DNA of 64,000 nucleotides from Bdellovibrio reynosensis (GTDB taxonomy: Bacteria; Bdellovibrionota; Bdellovibrionia; Bdellovibrionales; Bdellovibrionaceae): contig NZ_CP093442.1 of assembly GCF_022814725.1 (NCBI RefSeq), positions 1,054,001-1,118,000 of the forward strand, given 5' to 3'. The notes beneath the pieces are model-generated. The model had not been told where the DNA came from, ran no database searches, and saw only the letters and a program-made list of their open reading frames with translations. Below are positions 24,444 through 34,422 of the stretch, piece after piece. The position numbers and the translations under genes were made by a program. Numbering within the stretch: position 1 is the stretch's first letter; each line of letters begins with the position of its first letter.

Positions 24444-24981
24444 AACGGCATTGGCGAGCGATCTCATGCAACTCTGAAAGCTCATCACAATCAAAGCGCG
24501 AAATCCGCGAGCAAACATAGTCGATACAAGAAACATCAAAGAGCCCCCGACACATCGCCGTCACTTCAAACATCTCTGATTTTTCATCACAAGCAAAACG
24601 ACTAACCCGACTGCAGACCGACTTCACACAGTCAGCAGAAACGTTTCTGCATTCGTTAGCGATGTCCAAAAGATCATCCCGATCATCACACTCAAAACGA
24701 CTGAGCTGCTGACAAACAGCCTCCACACAATCCCCCGGCGCAGGCCGACAATCAATAGGCCCAGGATTTGGATTACGTCGAGGTGGAGGCACAGAAGGCT
24801 CATCCTCAGAAGGATCAGGAAGCGGCCGAGGCAAAGAATTAGAAGGCTGCTTCTTAAGCATCACCGCCCAAAGCGCCTTCTGCTGATAATAACCATTCAC
24901 AAGATTTGAAACCTTAGAAGAACTAGCAAAACCCAAACTGGAAAAACTAAGAATAAGAACCAAGAGAAACGACTTAGCCAT
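24442..24981 (-). CDS. Secreted protein with three Cys-patterned repeats
   Basis: A 179-residue exported protein, signal peptide MAKSFLLVLILSFSSLGFA. Residues 50-78 form a Pro-rich linker. Then come three tandem repeats (about 84-112, 117-145, 151-179), each with exactly C-x4-C-x7-C-x12-C and the shared core VCSR.SRF.CDE (cysteines 85/90/98/111, 118/123/131/144, 152/157/165/178). The spacing is identical in all three, which suggests a small disulfide-bonded helical module, two bonds per repeat, and perhaps a binding protein. No family recognised. GGGGGA precedes the ATG. It is convergent with the Lys-rich gene. Confidence 0.78.
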   Translation of the reverse strand: MAKSFLLVLILSFSSLGFASSSKVSNLVNGYYQQKALWAVMLKKQPSNSLPRPLPDPSEDEPSVPPPRRNPNPGPIDCRPAPGDCVEAVCQQLSRFECDDRDDLLDIANECRNVSADCVKSVCSRVSRFACDEKSEMFEVTAMCRGLFDVSCIDYVCSRISRFDCDELSELHEIARQCR

Positions 24982-25045
24982 AAATCCCCCGATGGCTAAT
25001 CATTCAAAATCAAAGGTGCACCTTCAAGCCACTGCCCAAAAATAC

Positions 25046-25072
25046 AAAAAGGAAGCTTAAGCTTCCTTTTTT
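25046..25072 (-). terminator. Terminator of the act operon
   Basis: A perfect 26-base palindrome, AAAAAGGAAGCTT followed by AAGCTTCCTTTTT. On the minus strand it comes after actF and the 125-base inverted element. T-runs occur on both strands. Confidence 0.75.
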
Positions 25073-25119
25073 AAAAAACTAAATCTGTCATTCTCGCCTC
25101 CCCCGAAACCGAGGCCCAA

Positions 25120-25244
25120 GGTTGGCGAGAAGGGTTCAAGCGCAAGGCGGAGGATCCTTCGCGAAACGGAGGCGTACCTGTAAGGTACGTCGGAGAGAAG
25201 CGAAGGACCGCACAACGAAGTCGATTGAGCCCTTATCGGCGACC
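25120..25244. repeat. 125-base nested inverted repeat (cruciform-like) after actF
   Basis: Three nested stems share one axis: outer arms of about 20 bases (25120-25139 with 25225-25244, about four mismatches), CCTTCGC (25156-25162) with GCGAAGG (25200-25206), and GTACCT-GTA-AGGTAC (25174-25188). The base composition is more GC-rich than its neighbours. It looks like a palindromic intergenic element of the REP/MITE type; no second copy is in the window. Confidence 0.65.
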
Positions 25245-25251
25245 GACGTAA

Positions 25252-26451
25252 CTAGTAAGCTACGTGGTGATTGATCGCTTCATGAATTCTTGGATCCTTA
25301 AGAGGAACCAAAGAATGCTTCGCCCAGAAAGCCATGATGGTTAACAAGAAGATCCCTGCAAAACCAGCAAAGATGCCGATTTCCCAGAAGCCAAATGTTA
25401 CGTGTCCATCGAAGAAGTTTGGATAAACCATCCAGTAGATATCTACGTATTGGAAGATCAACACGATTGTAGAGATCGCCAAAACTGTAGAATCACTTCT
25501 TTTCGCTCCACGAGGAAGCAATGCCAAGAAAGGAACCACGAAACGGAAGATCACTAGCAATGCAGAGATTCCTAACCAGCCGCCTTGAGCGCGCATGATG
25601 TAGTATTCTGTTTCCTCAGGGATATTCGCATACCACATCAACATGAATTGAGAGAACGCAATGTAAGCCCAGAAGATTGAGAAACCTTTAAGGTATTTTA
25701 CAACGTCATGTTGGTGTTCATCAGTGACATAACCTTTTACGTAACCGTGTTTTTTCATCAAAACGATAACGATAGAAAGGAATGCCATACCTGCTTGGAA
25801 CATACCCGCGAAAGTATAGATACCAAAGATTGTAGAGTACCAAGTTGGAAGAAGTGACATCAACAAATCAACGCTGAAGAACGAGAACGCCAAAGCGAAG
25901 AAAGCAATGAAACCAACTGCAGGACCCACGTTTTTCTCTGTTAAGTGCGCATCACCCGTTTGATCTTGTTTCAGAGAGTTACCAACGATCACCCAGCGGA
26001 AGATCAAGCAACCAATTGCAAAAATGAACAAACGAACCACGAAGAAGCCCGTATTCAAGTAAGCTGTTTTAGCAGCGATGACCGGATTGTGAGCAATAAC
26101 TTCTGGATTCGCCCAAGGGAAAAGATATTTAAAACCAGCAAGCAAAATCAAACCACCGATAAGAATACCAGGGATGAATGAAGAAGTTGCTTCAGCAAAA
26201 CGGCGTACAGTCACTGACCAACCCGCTTTAGCTGTGTTGTTGATAGCCACCCAGAAAAGTCCGCTTAGTGCCATTGCAGAGAAAAAGAAGAAAGCCACTA
26301 GATACGAAGTCCAAAGTCTTTCTTGGTTTTTCATCAAGCCAACTACGAAAGTCAAAAGACCAATCGCAATCAAAGCGAAGCACAAAGTTTTCAACTTTGC
26401 TGGAGCTTCAAATTTAGAAACATGTAGATTTACGTGTTTATGTTCACCCAT
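25252..26451 (-). CDS. actF: Alternative complex III, integral membrane subunit ActF
   Basis: A 399-residue inner-membrane protein with about ten helices, matching the quinol:cytochrome c oxidoreductase subunit ActF, a reduced relative of ActC. It starts MGEHKHVNLHVSKFEAP and contains AFSQFMLMWYANIPEETEYY, a stretch typical of the family. With ActC it forms the membrane arm of the complex. It is the last gene of actABCDEF on the minus strand, nine bases after actE, and is followed by the 125-base inverted element and a terminator. Confidence 0.88.
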   Translation of the reverse strand: MGEHKHVNLHVSKFEAPAKLKTLCFALIAIGLLTFVVGLMKNQERLWTSYLVAFFFFSAMALSGLFWVAINNTAKAGWSVTVRRFAEATSSFIPGILIGGLILLAGFKYLFPWANPEVIAHNPVIAAKTAYLNTGFFVVRLFIFAIGCLIFRWVIVGNSLKQDQTGDAHLTEKNVGPAVGFIAFFALAFSFFSVDLLMSLLPTWYSTIFGIYTFAGMFQAGMAFLSIVIVLMKKHGYVKGYVTDEHQHDVVKYLKGFSIFWAYIAFSQFMLMWYANIPEETEYYIMRAQGGWLGISALLVIFRFVVPFLALLPRGAKRSDSTVLAISTIVLIFQYVDIYWMVYPNFFDGHVTFGFWEIGIFAGFAGIFLLTIMAFWAKHSLVPLKDPRIHEAINHHVAY

Positions 26452-26459
26452 ATTAAAAC

Positions 26460-27035
26460 CTACTTAGATTGCTTCTCTAGGAAGCGAATGTAGTTAACAA
26501 CTTGCCAACGATATTGTTGCGGAATGTGAGAAGCGTAAGGTCCCATCACACCCTGCCCCATTGTGATCACGTGGTAAAGGTGGCCATCGGTCCAACCTTT
26601 TACTTTGTCACTCACAACTGCAGGTGGTTTCAAAGCCATTTTTGCTGCGACTGAAGATTTAGCTTCAACGCCGCCTTCACCTTTAGAACCATGGCAAACT
26701 GCGCAGTTTGTTTCGTAGTATTTTTGACCTACTAACAAAGTGCTGTTTTCCATGTCACCAGCGATTGGGTTCTTCATTTTAGAAGCACCTTCAACATCAG
26801 TAGCATATCTGTACGGCTCAAAACCTACAGGAGCAGTTCCTTCTGGAGGAACACGCATACCGCTGCCGTTTGGTGAAGATTCGTCATACTCCTGAGCTTT
26901 GATTGCCGGAGTGTCCATCATATCTTGAATGATTTCTACGTTGGGTTTGTTGCCGCGAGGACCACAGCTTGTTAAAGCCATAATCGCTAAGCCCGCTGCT
27001 GCCATACCAACCGTTAAATTCACAAGGCTTCTCAT
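26460..27035 (-). CDS. actE: Alternative complex III, monohaem cytochrome c subunit ActE
   Basis: A 191-residue lipoprotein (lipobox ALTSC, Cys near residue 24) with one haem-binding motif CAVCH near residue 116 and a distal methionine in MGQGVMGPYASHI. ActE passes electrons from the complex towards the terminal oxidase on the periplasmic face. Sequence, size and position between actD and actF match known clusters. GGAG nine bases before the ATG lies in the end of actD. Confidence 0.9.
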   Translation of the reverse strand: MRSLVNLTVGMAAAGLAIMALTSCGPRGNKPNVEIIQDMMDTPAIKAQEYDESSPNGSGMRVPPEGTAPVGFEPYRYATDVEGASKMKNPIAGDMENSTLLVGQKYYETNCAVCHGSKGEGGVEAKSSVAAKMALKPPAVVSDKVKGWTDGHLYHVITMGQGVMGPYASHIPQQYRWQVVNYIRFLEKQSK

Positions 27036-27038
27036 CTT

Positions 27039-27560
27039 TTAGTACTCCGTCTTCTTCACTGAAGTTGCGCCCAGCTCTTTAAACATAGCTTCAATTTTTG
27101 ATTCATCATAATTCACATCATTGTGAGGAATGAAGATCGCAAATTTGTGAGAGCTTAGATCCGGATCGATGATCGGCGGATCAATGCGTGGAATGCCACA
27201 AGCTTTAAACAACGCTACTACTGAAGAAAGCGCTGCAAATAGAATAGTTAATTCGAACATGATTGGAATGAACGCTGGTAAAGAGAAGAAAGGCTTACCA
27301 CCCACATTCACTTTCCAGTCTACTGCTGAAGTCCACCAAGTTAAAAGCAAACCCGCAGTCAAACCAACGACACCCATTACGAAAGTTACGTAAGGGATCC
27401 AAGATCTTTTGATACCGCAAGCTTCTTCCATTCCGTGAACAGGATAAGCAGAGATAGCTTCAAACTTTTGAAAGCCCATTTCGCGAGTTTTCGCTGCCGC
27501 TTTCAAAATCAAATGCTCATCTTCCCAAATTCCGGCAATACCTTTTACGATTTTAGCCAT
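27039..27560 (-). CDS. actD: Alternative complex III, subunit ActD
   Basis: A 173-residue protein of the DUF3341 type: a cytoplasmic N-terminal domain with GIWEDEHLILKAAAKTREMGF, two membrane helices (about 52-75 and 97-118), and a C-terminal tail with DLSSHKFAIFIPHND. ActD braces the membrane arm and has no cofactor. Its ATG shares one base with the actC stop (TAATG). Confidence 0.9.
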   Translation of the reverse strand: MAKIVKGIAGIWEDEHLILKAAAKTREMGFQKFEAISAYPVHGMEEACGIKRSWIPYVTFVMGVVGLTAGLLLTWWTSAVDWKVNVGGKPFFSLPAFIPIMFELTILFAALSSVVALFKACGIPRIDPPIIDPDLSSHKFAIFIPHNDVNYDESKIEAMFKELGATSVKKTEY

Positions 27561-28921
27561 TAGTGGTGCCCTCCTTTTTCGTCATAACCCACGTGCAATA
27601 CGGGCTTCACTTCCGCGATAGAAACCGCCGGGAACAAACGTAGATACAATAAGAACAGTGTCAGGAACATACCGAAGGATCCGACCAGAACCCCGGTATC
27701 GAACCAAGACCAGTGGTACATACCCCATGAAGAAGGCAGGAAATCTCTGTGCAATGAAGTCACAGTGATTACGAAACGCTCAAACCACATACCGATGTTT
27801 ACGAAGATAGAAACAACGAACATCACAGGGATTGAACGACGCATTTTCTTCCACCAGAAAACCTGTGGAATGATTACGTTACAAGTTACCATCATCCAGT
27901 AAGACCAACCGTAAGGACCGAAGGCACGGTTTACGAATACGAAGCGCTCGTATTGGTTGCCAGAGTACCAAGCGATAAAGAACTCTGCTGCGTACGCGTA
28001 ACCAACTAACATACCAGTCGTCATGATGATTTTATTCATCACTTCCATATGATCTAGAGTTACGTAGTTTTGGAATTCTTTGAAACCAATACGTACCAAC
28101 GTCATCAAAGTCACAACCATCGCGAAACCAGAGAAGATCGCACCGGCAACGAAGTATGGAGGGAAGATCGTTGTATGCCAACCTGGCAAGTGGGAAACCG
28201 CGAAGTCGAACGATACGATCGTATGTACTGAAAGAACTAGCGGAGTAGAAAGACCCGCAAGGATCAAATACAACATTTCATAATGTGACCAGTTTTTAGC
28301 AGTTCCACGCCAACCTAAAGAAAGCGCACCGTAAACAGTACGACGCAATTTATTCTTTGCGCGGTCTTTGATTGTCGCAAAGTCAGGAACCAAACCGATG
28401 TACCAGAACACCATTGAAACAGTCGCGTATGTAGATACGGCGAAAACGTCCCAAAGAAGTGGCGAACGGAAATTCACCCAAAGTGGTCCACGTTGATTTG
28501 GGTAAGGGAATAACCAGTAATCAAGCCAAGGACGACCGGTATGTAGCAACGGGAAAAGACCCGCTGTCATAACCGCGAATACCGTCATCGCTTCCGCTGT
28601 ACGGGCTACTGAAGTTCTCCACTTTTGGCGGAAAAGGAAAAGTACCGCAGAAATCAGAGTACCGGCGTGACCGATACCGATCCAGAATACGAACGTCACG
28701 ATCATCGTTCCCCAGAAAACCGGGTTGCTCATACCAAGCAAACCGATACCCACACCCACAACTGATGCAAGGATAACGATATAGAAAAGTAACAACGTCT
28801 TCGCACCTAGGAAAAGACCCACCCAACCTTTAGAAGGGAATCTTTCCACCGGAGCACAGATGTCATCTGTTACGTCTTTAAGTGTCTTGTTACCAAGGAC
28901 TAATGGGTTGCGCTTAATCAT
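27560..28921 (-). CDS. actC: Alternative complex III, NrfD-type quinol-binding subunit ActC
   Basis: A 453-residue inner-membrane protein of the NrfD/PsrC family with about ten helices. It starts [21 protein letters not shown] and contains [45 protein letters not shown] and [38 protein letters not shown], the regions that shape the quinol site and possible proton path in solved structures. Its start overlaps the actB stop (ATGA). Confidence 0.93.
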   Translation of the reverse strand: MIKRNPLVLGNKTLKDVTDDICAPVERFPSKGWVGLFLGAKTLLLFYIVILASVVGVGIGLLGMSNPVFWGTMIVTFVFWIGIGHAGTLISAVLFLFRQKWRTSVARTAEAMTVFAVMTAGLFPLLHTGRPWLDYWLFPYPNQRGPLWVNFRSPLLWDVFAVSTYATVSMVFWYIGLVPDFATIKDRAKNKLRRTVYGALSLGWRGTAKNWSHYEMLYLILAGLSTPLVLSVHTIVSFDFAVSHLPGWHTTIFPPYFVAGAIFSGFAMVVTLMTLVRIGFKEFQNYVTLDHMEVMNKIIMTTGMLVGYAYAAEFFIAWYSGNQYERFVFVNRAFGPYGWSYWMMVTCNVIIPQVFWWKKMRRSIPVMFVVSIFVNIGMWFERFVITVTSLHRDFLPSSWGMYHWSWFDTGVLVGSFGMFLTLFLLYLRLFPAVSIAEVKPVLHVGYDEKGGHH

Positions 28922-31900
28922 GAGTGCTCACCTTGTTTTGCAGTACCGTGACCATTGTGGCCACCAGTTGATTCTTTATCATTGTTGCGGATCTTAGAAA
29001 GGTAGCGAATGTTTGGTTTCGCATTCCACTCTTCAAGAACAAAGAAGCCACGCTCGTCATTTTTGAAGATTTTGTGCACTTCACTGTTTGGATCATTCAA
29101 GTCACCGAATACGATACCGCCCGGAGGACACGCCGTTTGGCAGGCAGTCTTCACGTCGCCATCTTTCAATGCGCGTTTTTCATTACGAGCCACAGTTTTT
29201 GCTTCCTGGATTCTTTGAACGCAGAAAGTACATTTTTCCATAACCCCGCGAGTACGTACACCCACTGAAGGATTAAGAGCCATGTGAAGTGGTTTTTCGA
29301 TTTGCTTAGCAAAGTTGAACCAGTTGAAGCGACGAACTTTGTAAGGACAGTTATTCGCGCAATAACGAGTTCCCACGCAACGATTGTAAACCATGTCGTT
29401 CAAACCTTCATCGGAGTGAACAGTTGCTAATACCGGACATACCGTTTCGCACGGAGCATTGTCACAGTGTTGGCAAAGCATTGGTTGGAAAACCGCTTCT
29501 GGATTTGAAGGATCACCGTAGTAGTAACGGTCGATACGCAACCAGTGCATTTCACGACCCATAAGTACGTACTCTTTACCTACTACAGGAACGTTGTTTT
29601 CAGATTGGCAGGCCACCATACAAGCTGAACAACCAGTACAAGTGTTTGTATCGATTGCCATACCCCATTTGTGACCAGAGTATTCGTGACCACTCCAGAT
29701 AGACCAAGTGTGGTGTCTGTGAATACCAGCATCTTTTTTCTTATTATAATCCTTCAAAGTCGCAGTCGCTACGATGTTACGGCCTTCCATTGTGTGGTGA
29801 CCTTGAACGTTTGCTAACTGATACTTTTTAGAAGTTTTGGTGAACGTCGCAGTTTGACCAGAGAAGATCATTTGACCATCTTTGATAGTCGCAAGTGCGA
29901 AGGCATTTTTACCTACGCCATTACCAACTTTACCAGCGCGTGTACGGCCGTAACCGACTGCGATAGCAAGAACGTCATCATGCATACCTGGCTGGATGTG
30001 AACTGGAAGTTCCATTTTTTTATCACCGATTGTGATTTCAACCACAGTCGCTTCTTTAAGACCGTGCTTTTCAGCTGTGCCCAAAGAAACGCTTACGTAG
30101 TTATCCCAAACGATTTTTGTTACTGGATCTGGAGTTTCATGAAGCCATGAAACGTTGGCCATAGATCCATCACCCATTTGTGAAGTTGGGTAAAGAACAA
30201 CTTCAAAACCTGTTTTTGCGGATGCAGGTTTGATTGAAGTGAAAGCGTCAGTTTTAAATGAACGAGCTGAACTTCCGTTCGCCATTTCACCTACGTAACC
30301 CGCTTGCAAAGTAGATTGCCAGAAATCTTCGAAGTCTTTGCCTTTACCTACTTTAGGTAAAATGTCTGATTTCCAGAATACGCGAAGATAGTCATAGAAC
30401 GTTTCGTAATCACGAAGACGCGCAGGGCCTCTGTTAGCAGTGTAAGCCCAAGTCATCAAAGATAATTGGAAAGAACGAGTGTCGTACATTGGACGGATCG
30501 CTGGTTGGCAGATCGCGTACACGCCGTTAGCTAGTTCGATGTCATTCCAAGATTCCAAAGCATGATTGTCTGGAGTTACGTAGTCAGCGTAGATACCTGT
30601 TTCATCGATACGATCGCCAGTGTAAACAACCATGTTTACTTTTTTGATCGCATCAGCAAAGCCTGCTTCAGCTGGCAGTACGAATGCTGGATTTACTCTG
30701 TGGATGATCAAAGTTTTAACTTTGCCATCTTTCATATCTTTTATCAAAGAAAGCATGTCTGTGTAAGACGCTTTCAATGCAGAGTGACCGCGGCTTTCTA
30801 CAGTTTTGCCGTCATTTTCTAATACAGAATTTAGGAAGTTTACAGCAGCTTGAAGCTCTGCAGATCTTTCCGTCAATGTTTGCAAACCACCAGCAACTAC
30901 TAGTGATTCACCGCGAGCAGCCCATAGGTCCGCCGCTACTTTCGCAAACAACTCAGGTTCGATATTTAAAGACTTCGCAACATTTGCATAAGAGCTAAGA
31001 GCAGATTTAACACCTGCGTTGCCAGCGTATACAGAGTTGCCTTTGTTAACTACGATTTCATGGATCAAACCCATCACAACATCAAGTTGTTGCGAAGGTT
31101 TGATCTTCATGCGGATATCCGCATTAGCACCCGTCAAAGAGTAGTGTGAATCAAATGAAACCAAACGGCTCATGTTTTTGATATCACGACGACCTTCAGT
31201 GAATTGTGCAGTGTAAGTCGTTGGCGCAATCCAAGTTCCCAAGAAGTCAGCGTCAACAGAAACGATCATTTTTGCTTTGTCGAAACGGTAGTTAGGAACT
31301 ACGGCTTCGCCGTAAGAAGCTTTTTGACCTTGTTGAACTTCTTCATTGGCAAATGCATCCCACACAACGTGTTTAGCATTAAAGCCTTGAGCAAAGTCAC
31401 CAATCACAGCGCGAGTCGCTGGAGAAGCAACCGGGCCCGTCAAGATAACAACGTCACCTTTTTGAAGTTCAGCAACGATCTTTTTATCTAGCTCTTCCCA
31501 CTTAACATCAACAACTTGGCTGTTTGATTTTTTCTCGTTGAAAAGGTTGCGCTTAGGACCTTGCAAGCGCTCAGGATCATAAAGAGCCAACAAAGCTGCT
31601 TGAGAGCGAATGTCCAAACCACGGCTAAATGGTGTGTTGTTGTTCGCTTCAATTTTAATAGGGCGACCTTCGCGAGTTTTCACCAACGTCGCAATGGGGT
31701 CAGAACCATCAAAGTAAGCTGAAGAGTAATAGTTGGCGATACCAAGAGTTACTTCTTCAGGTTGTTTATTATAAGGAACGATTTTTTGTACCGGACGGCG
31801 AATGCAACCTGCAGAAGCCATCGCGATAGAAGCACCCATAAGTTTTAGGAACTCACGACGTGCCCAACCGTCTTCACCGTCTTTTTCTTTTAGCGGCGAA

Positions 31901-32046
31901 GATTTGAACTCAGTTTCAGCCATAGCCATGAACTCAGGGTCGTTTTTCCACTGCTCAAGACTTAACCAGTAAGTATTATCACGCTCCACTTTCGGGCGAA
32001 GCGCTTTTTTCATTTCTAATTCGTGATCAGTATGTATTTCAGACAT
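28918..32046 (-). CDS. actB: Alternative complex III, iron-sulfur/molybdopterin-like subunit ActB
   Basis: A 1042-residue fusion. A cytoplasmic-type N-terminus precedes a twin-arginine signal ([12 protein letters not shown], Arg63-Arg64). Residues about 110-780 resemble molybdopterin oxidoreductases, although solved complexes carry no molybdenum cofactor there. From about 795 a ferredoxin domain has [42 protein letters not shown] and CQTACP, ligands for four clusters. ATG at 32046 is chosen because GGAAGG lies five bases upstream; an upstream in-frame GTG at 32076 lies inside actA. It takes electrons from the quinol site towards the haem subunits. Confidence 0.93.
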   Translation of the reverse strand: MSEIHTDHELEMKKALRPKVERDNTYWLSLEQWKNDPEFMAMAETEFKSSPLKEKDGEDGWARREFLKLMGASIAMASAGCIRRPVQKIVPYNKQPEEVTLGIANYYSSAYFDGSDPIATLVKTREGRPIKIEANNNTPFSRGLDIRSQAALLALYDPERLQGPKRNLFNEKKSNSQVVDVKWEELDKKIVAELQKGDVVILTGPVASPATRAVIGDFAQGFNAKHVVWDAFANEEVQQGQKASYGEAVVPNYRFDKAKMIVSVDADFLGTWIAPTTYTAQFTEGRRDIKNMSRLVSFDSHYSLTGANADIRMKIKPSQQLDVVMGLIHEIVVNKGNSVYAGNAGVKSALSSYANVAKSLNIEPELFAKVAADLWAARGESLVVAGGLQTLTERSAELQAAVNFLNSVLENDGKTVESRGHSALKASYTDMLSLIKDMKDGKVKTLIIHRVNPAFVLPAEAGFADAIKKVNMVVYTGDRIDETGIYADYVTPDNHALESWNDIELANGVYAICQPAIRPMYDTRSFQLSLMTWAYTANRGPARLRDYETFYDYLRVFWKSDILPKVGKGKDFEDFWQSTLQAGYVGEMANGSSARSFKTDAFTSIKPASAKTGFEVVLYPTSQMGDGSMANVSWLHETPDPVTKIVWDNYVSVSLGTAEKHGLKEATVVEITIGDKKMELPVHIQPGMHDDVLAIAVGYGRTRAGKVGNGVGKNAFALATIKDGQMIFSGQTATFTKTSKKYQLANVQGHHTMEGRNIVATATLKDYNKKKDAGIHRHHTWSIWSGHEYSGHKWGMAIDTNTCTGCSACMVACQSENNVPVVGKEYVLMGREMHWLRIDRYYYGDPSNPEAVFQPMLCQHCDNAPCETVCPVLATVHSDEGLNDMVYNRCVGTRYCANNCPYKVRRFNWFNFAKQIEKPLHMALNPSVGVRTRGVMEKCTFCVQRIQEAKTVARNEKRALKDGDVKTACQTACPPGGIVFGDLNDPNSEVHKIFKNDERGFFVLEEWNAKPNIRYLSKIRNNDKESTGGHNGHGTAKQGEHS

Positions 32047-32063
32047 TGCAACCTTCCGAAACC

Positions 32064-32606
32064 TTAGTAGTGACAAGTTGAACAGTTAAGTGGCGCTTTA
32101 TTTTCTGGCTGACGGTGACAGTTCACACACCAACCCATAGATAGATCAGAGAACTGTTCTACCTTCGCCATTTTTTCGACTTCGCCGTGGCAAGTTTGGC
32201 AGTTTACGCCTTTAGCGATGTGCGCATTGTGATTGAAATGCACAAAATCCGGAAGCATGTGCACGCGAGTCCATTCAATAGACTTACCTGCATCATAAGC
32301 ATCACGTAATTTTTGAATATTTGGTTTATCCGTTGCCACTTGAAGATGGCAGTTCATGCACGTTGAAAGTGCCGGGATATTCGAATGCTTCGTTCTTTCC
32401 ACTTGGTTGTGGCAGTACTGACATTGAATCTTGTGAGTTCCCACGTGAAGGGAGTGATCAAAAGGAATTGGTTGCTCTGGAGCATACCCCTTATTGTATC
32501 CAAACCCCGGTTGAAATTTACAACCTGTGAGAAGAGTTGTTGATAAGATGAGCGCGCCTACCAACGCGATTGCGCTCGCCAACGTTCTGCTAAATACCCG
32601 ATGCAT
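32064..32606 (-). CDS. actA: Alternative complex III, pentahaem cytochrome c subunit ActA
   Basis: A 180-residue exported cytochrome with exactly five CxxCH motifs: CQYCH, CMNCH, CQTCH, CVNCH and CSTCH. The N-terminus has a lipobox-like LLTGC near residue 29, so it may be lipid-anchored, whereas ActA is usually described with a transmembrane anchor. ATG at 32606 has AAGGA five bases upstream; the ATG six bases earlier would overlap it. First gene of the act operon, preceded by 182 bases that include a possible promoter. Confidence 0.92.
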   Translation of the reverse strand: MHRVFSRTLASAIALVGALILSTTLLTGCKFQPGFGYNKGYAPEQPIPFDHSLHVGTHKIQCQYCHNQVERTKHSNIPALSTCMNCHLQVATDKPNIQKLRDAYDAGKSIEWTRVHMLPDFVHFNHNAHIAKGVNCQTCHGEVEKMAKVEQFSDLSMGWCVNCHRQPENKAPLNCSTCHY

Positions 32607-32663
32607 AATCATCCTTCGCTAGCTGTCTATGTTTGGGCCAAAGACAAACGAATGCTGTCCTAA

Positions 32664-32693
32664 ATTTTATTTTGCTCTAATTTAATGGTGGAA
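32664..32693 (-). promoter_or_regulatory. Possible promoter of actA
   Basis: Minus strand: TTCCAC (32693-32688), 18 bases, TAAAAT (32669-32664). The -10 box is good and the -35 box poor. Position suits the act operon, about 57 bases before the ATG. Confidence 0.3.
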
Positions 32694-32787
32694 AAGTCCA
32701 GTTGTCCATAATCTTTTTGCAAGCTTAATGAAAAAGCGGCAGACTCGCTCACTTACTGAGCAACTCTGCACTTTTCAGTTTAGCGCT

Positions 32788-34422
32788 TTAGCTGCTTAAC
32801 TTTCTTTTTCCGCTGCGAATCACAGACACATAAATAACTAATAGAATGTGCGCTGCCACAAAAGCAGACACATATTCCACTCCACCCGCACCAAATCCGT
32901 AGGAATGAAGCCCTGCGCCAAGAACAAAGTTCACTCCATACCAAGCCATAATCACAAGTGAAAAGGCCACGATCGATGTCACTACCATACCGAAATGTTT
33001 CAACATACCCGCGTAGCGAGCGTGAAGAACCGCGAGGTATCCTAATAATGCGATCAACGCCCAAGTTTCTTTCGGGTCCCAGCCCCAGAAACGTCCCCAA
33101 GAATAGTCAGCCCAGATACCGCCAAGAATAATTCCCGGCGCTAAGAAGGCCACGCCGATTTGAATCGCGCGGTAAATTCCGGTGACGATTCCTTTGATCT
33201 GTTCTTGGTGTTTTTGTTCCCCACGTAAATAATAATAAAGACCAATATCACCTAGCCCGAACGCTAAGAAAAAGGCCGCGTAACTGATAGTGATAGTCAT
33301 CACGTGGATTGTCAGCCAGTAGTTACTTCTAAGAACAGGTTCCAGCGGTTGCAAACTTGGATCTAAAACGGCCGGAGCAAAATCGGCGATGACCAAACCA
33401 AATGCCGCCACCAAAGTTCCGGCCACTAGGATAAGACGGAATTTATAGATAAGCTCTAAGATCGCAGCAAAAACAATAGTTCCCCAGGAAACCCACACAA
33501 CAGTTTCATACATGTTTGAAACGGGGGCACGCTCCATAATATACATGCGCAAACCAAAACCGTAGGTGTGCAATATAAAACCAAGGGCCATCAAAACCCA
33601 AACGCCCTTCATCAAACTTTCTTTGCGCAAAGTCCACACTAACAACAAACCGATGAACGCTAAGAAATAAAAAATGTAAGCCCAACGGAACGGATGAAAA
33701 TTGTTATAGTGCACCTCTGCTTTAATGCGAGAGTCGACATTATAGAGTGCCGGATTCTGCGCACGAGCTGCATCTTGAAAATCCAGAACGGATTTATCTA
33801 AGTCTTTTGCCGATTGCTCTGTCGACTCCCCTTTTGCGACATTTCCAATATTGATCACGAAGCTCTTCGTGATGTTCATGAACTTTTCTTGGAAGGCAGG
33901 TTCAAGATCCGCAATTGAAAGCCATGTATCGCCTTCTTTTGGTGGCAAGACTTTCAGCATACGACCCGATGCGATTTCTTGGAATACAAAATACTGATTT
34001 TCAAGGCGTTGCAAAGCTTGGAAGTAGGGATTTAGCTTTTCCTTGGTTTCGCGCTTAGACTGAAGCTCTTGGCGAAGAAGTGTGAAACGGTCACCTGCAA
34101 ATAACTCTTCCCCTGAAAAATAACGCTGTTCTTTTGGCAGATTTAGCGCTGTCAGAACTTCGTGATTGCGCACTTCAAAGATTTTCTTGTCATGCCATGC
34201 TTGCGGCGAAAGCATCCATGTTAATACGATTTCAGTGGCGGCACGGCCTTCAAACTTCGATTTGCCATAAACGATTTCAAGCATTTCCCGAGAAAAGCTG
34301 TCGTAAGGTTTAATTCTTCCGCCGTCTTGAACTGGCAAAGATTTTAAAGCATCACCGTCTTTTGCCGAGGCTGAAAATGAAACCGCAAAAAGTGAAATGA
34401 GAATTAGAAATAAATGTTTCAT
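32788..34422 (-). CDS. ccsA: System II cytochrome c maturation protein CcsA/ResC
   Basis: A 544-residue inner-membrane protein with a periplasmic N-terminal half after a signal-like helix, and a C-terminal half of about eight helices with the tryptophan-rich WWD motif WGRFWGWDPKETW near residue 445. CcsA delivers haem to apocytochrome c together with CcsB. The N-terminal half (residues 20-230, SLPVQDGGRIKPYDSFSREML) is an extra domain often seen in delta-proteobacterial and Bacteroidetes-type proteins. It overlaps ccsB by ATGA and precedes the act operon, whose cytochromes it would mature. Confidence 0.92.
   Translation of the reverse strand: MKHLFLILISLFAVSFSASAKDGDALKSLPVQDGGRIKPYDSFSREMLEIVYGKSKFEGRAATEIVLTWMLSPQAWHDKKIFEVRNHEVLTALNLPKEQRYFSGEELFAGDRFTLLRQELQSKRETKEKLNPYFQALQRLENQYFVFQEIASGRMLKVLPPKEGDTWLSIADLEPAFQEKFMNITKSFVINIGNVAKGESTEQSAKDLDKSVLDFQDAARAQNPALYNVDSRIKAEVHYNNFHPFRWAYIFYFLAFIGLLLVWTLRKESLMKGVWVLMALGFILHTYGFGLRMYIMERAPVSNMYETVVWVSWGTIVFAAILELIYKFRLILVAGTLVAAFGLVIADFAPAVLDPSLQPLEPVLRSNYWLTIHVMTITISYAAFFLAFGLGDIGLYYYLRGEQKHQEQIKGIVTGIYRAIQIGVAFLAPGIILGGIWADYSWGRFWGWDPKETWALIALLGYLAVLHARYAGMLKHFGMVVTSIVAFSLVIMAWYGVNFVLGAGLHSYGFGAGGVEYVSAFVAAHILLVIYVSVIRSGKRKLSS

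Noticed and set aside
25013-25024. Twelve-base palindrome AAGGTGCACCTT upstream of the Cys-repeat gene
   Set aside because: It could be an operator, but a single short palindrome with no promoter context is weak evidence.
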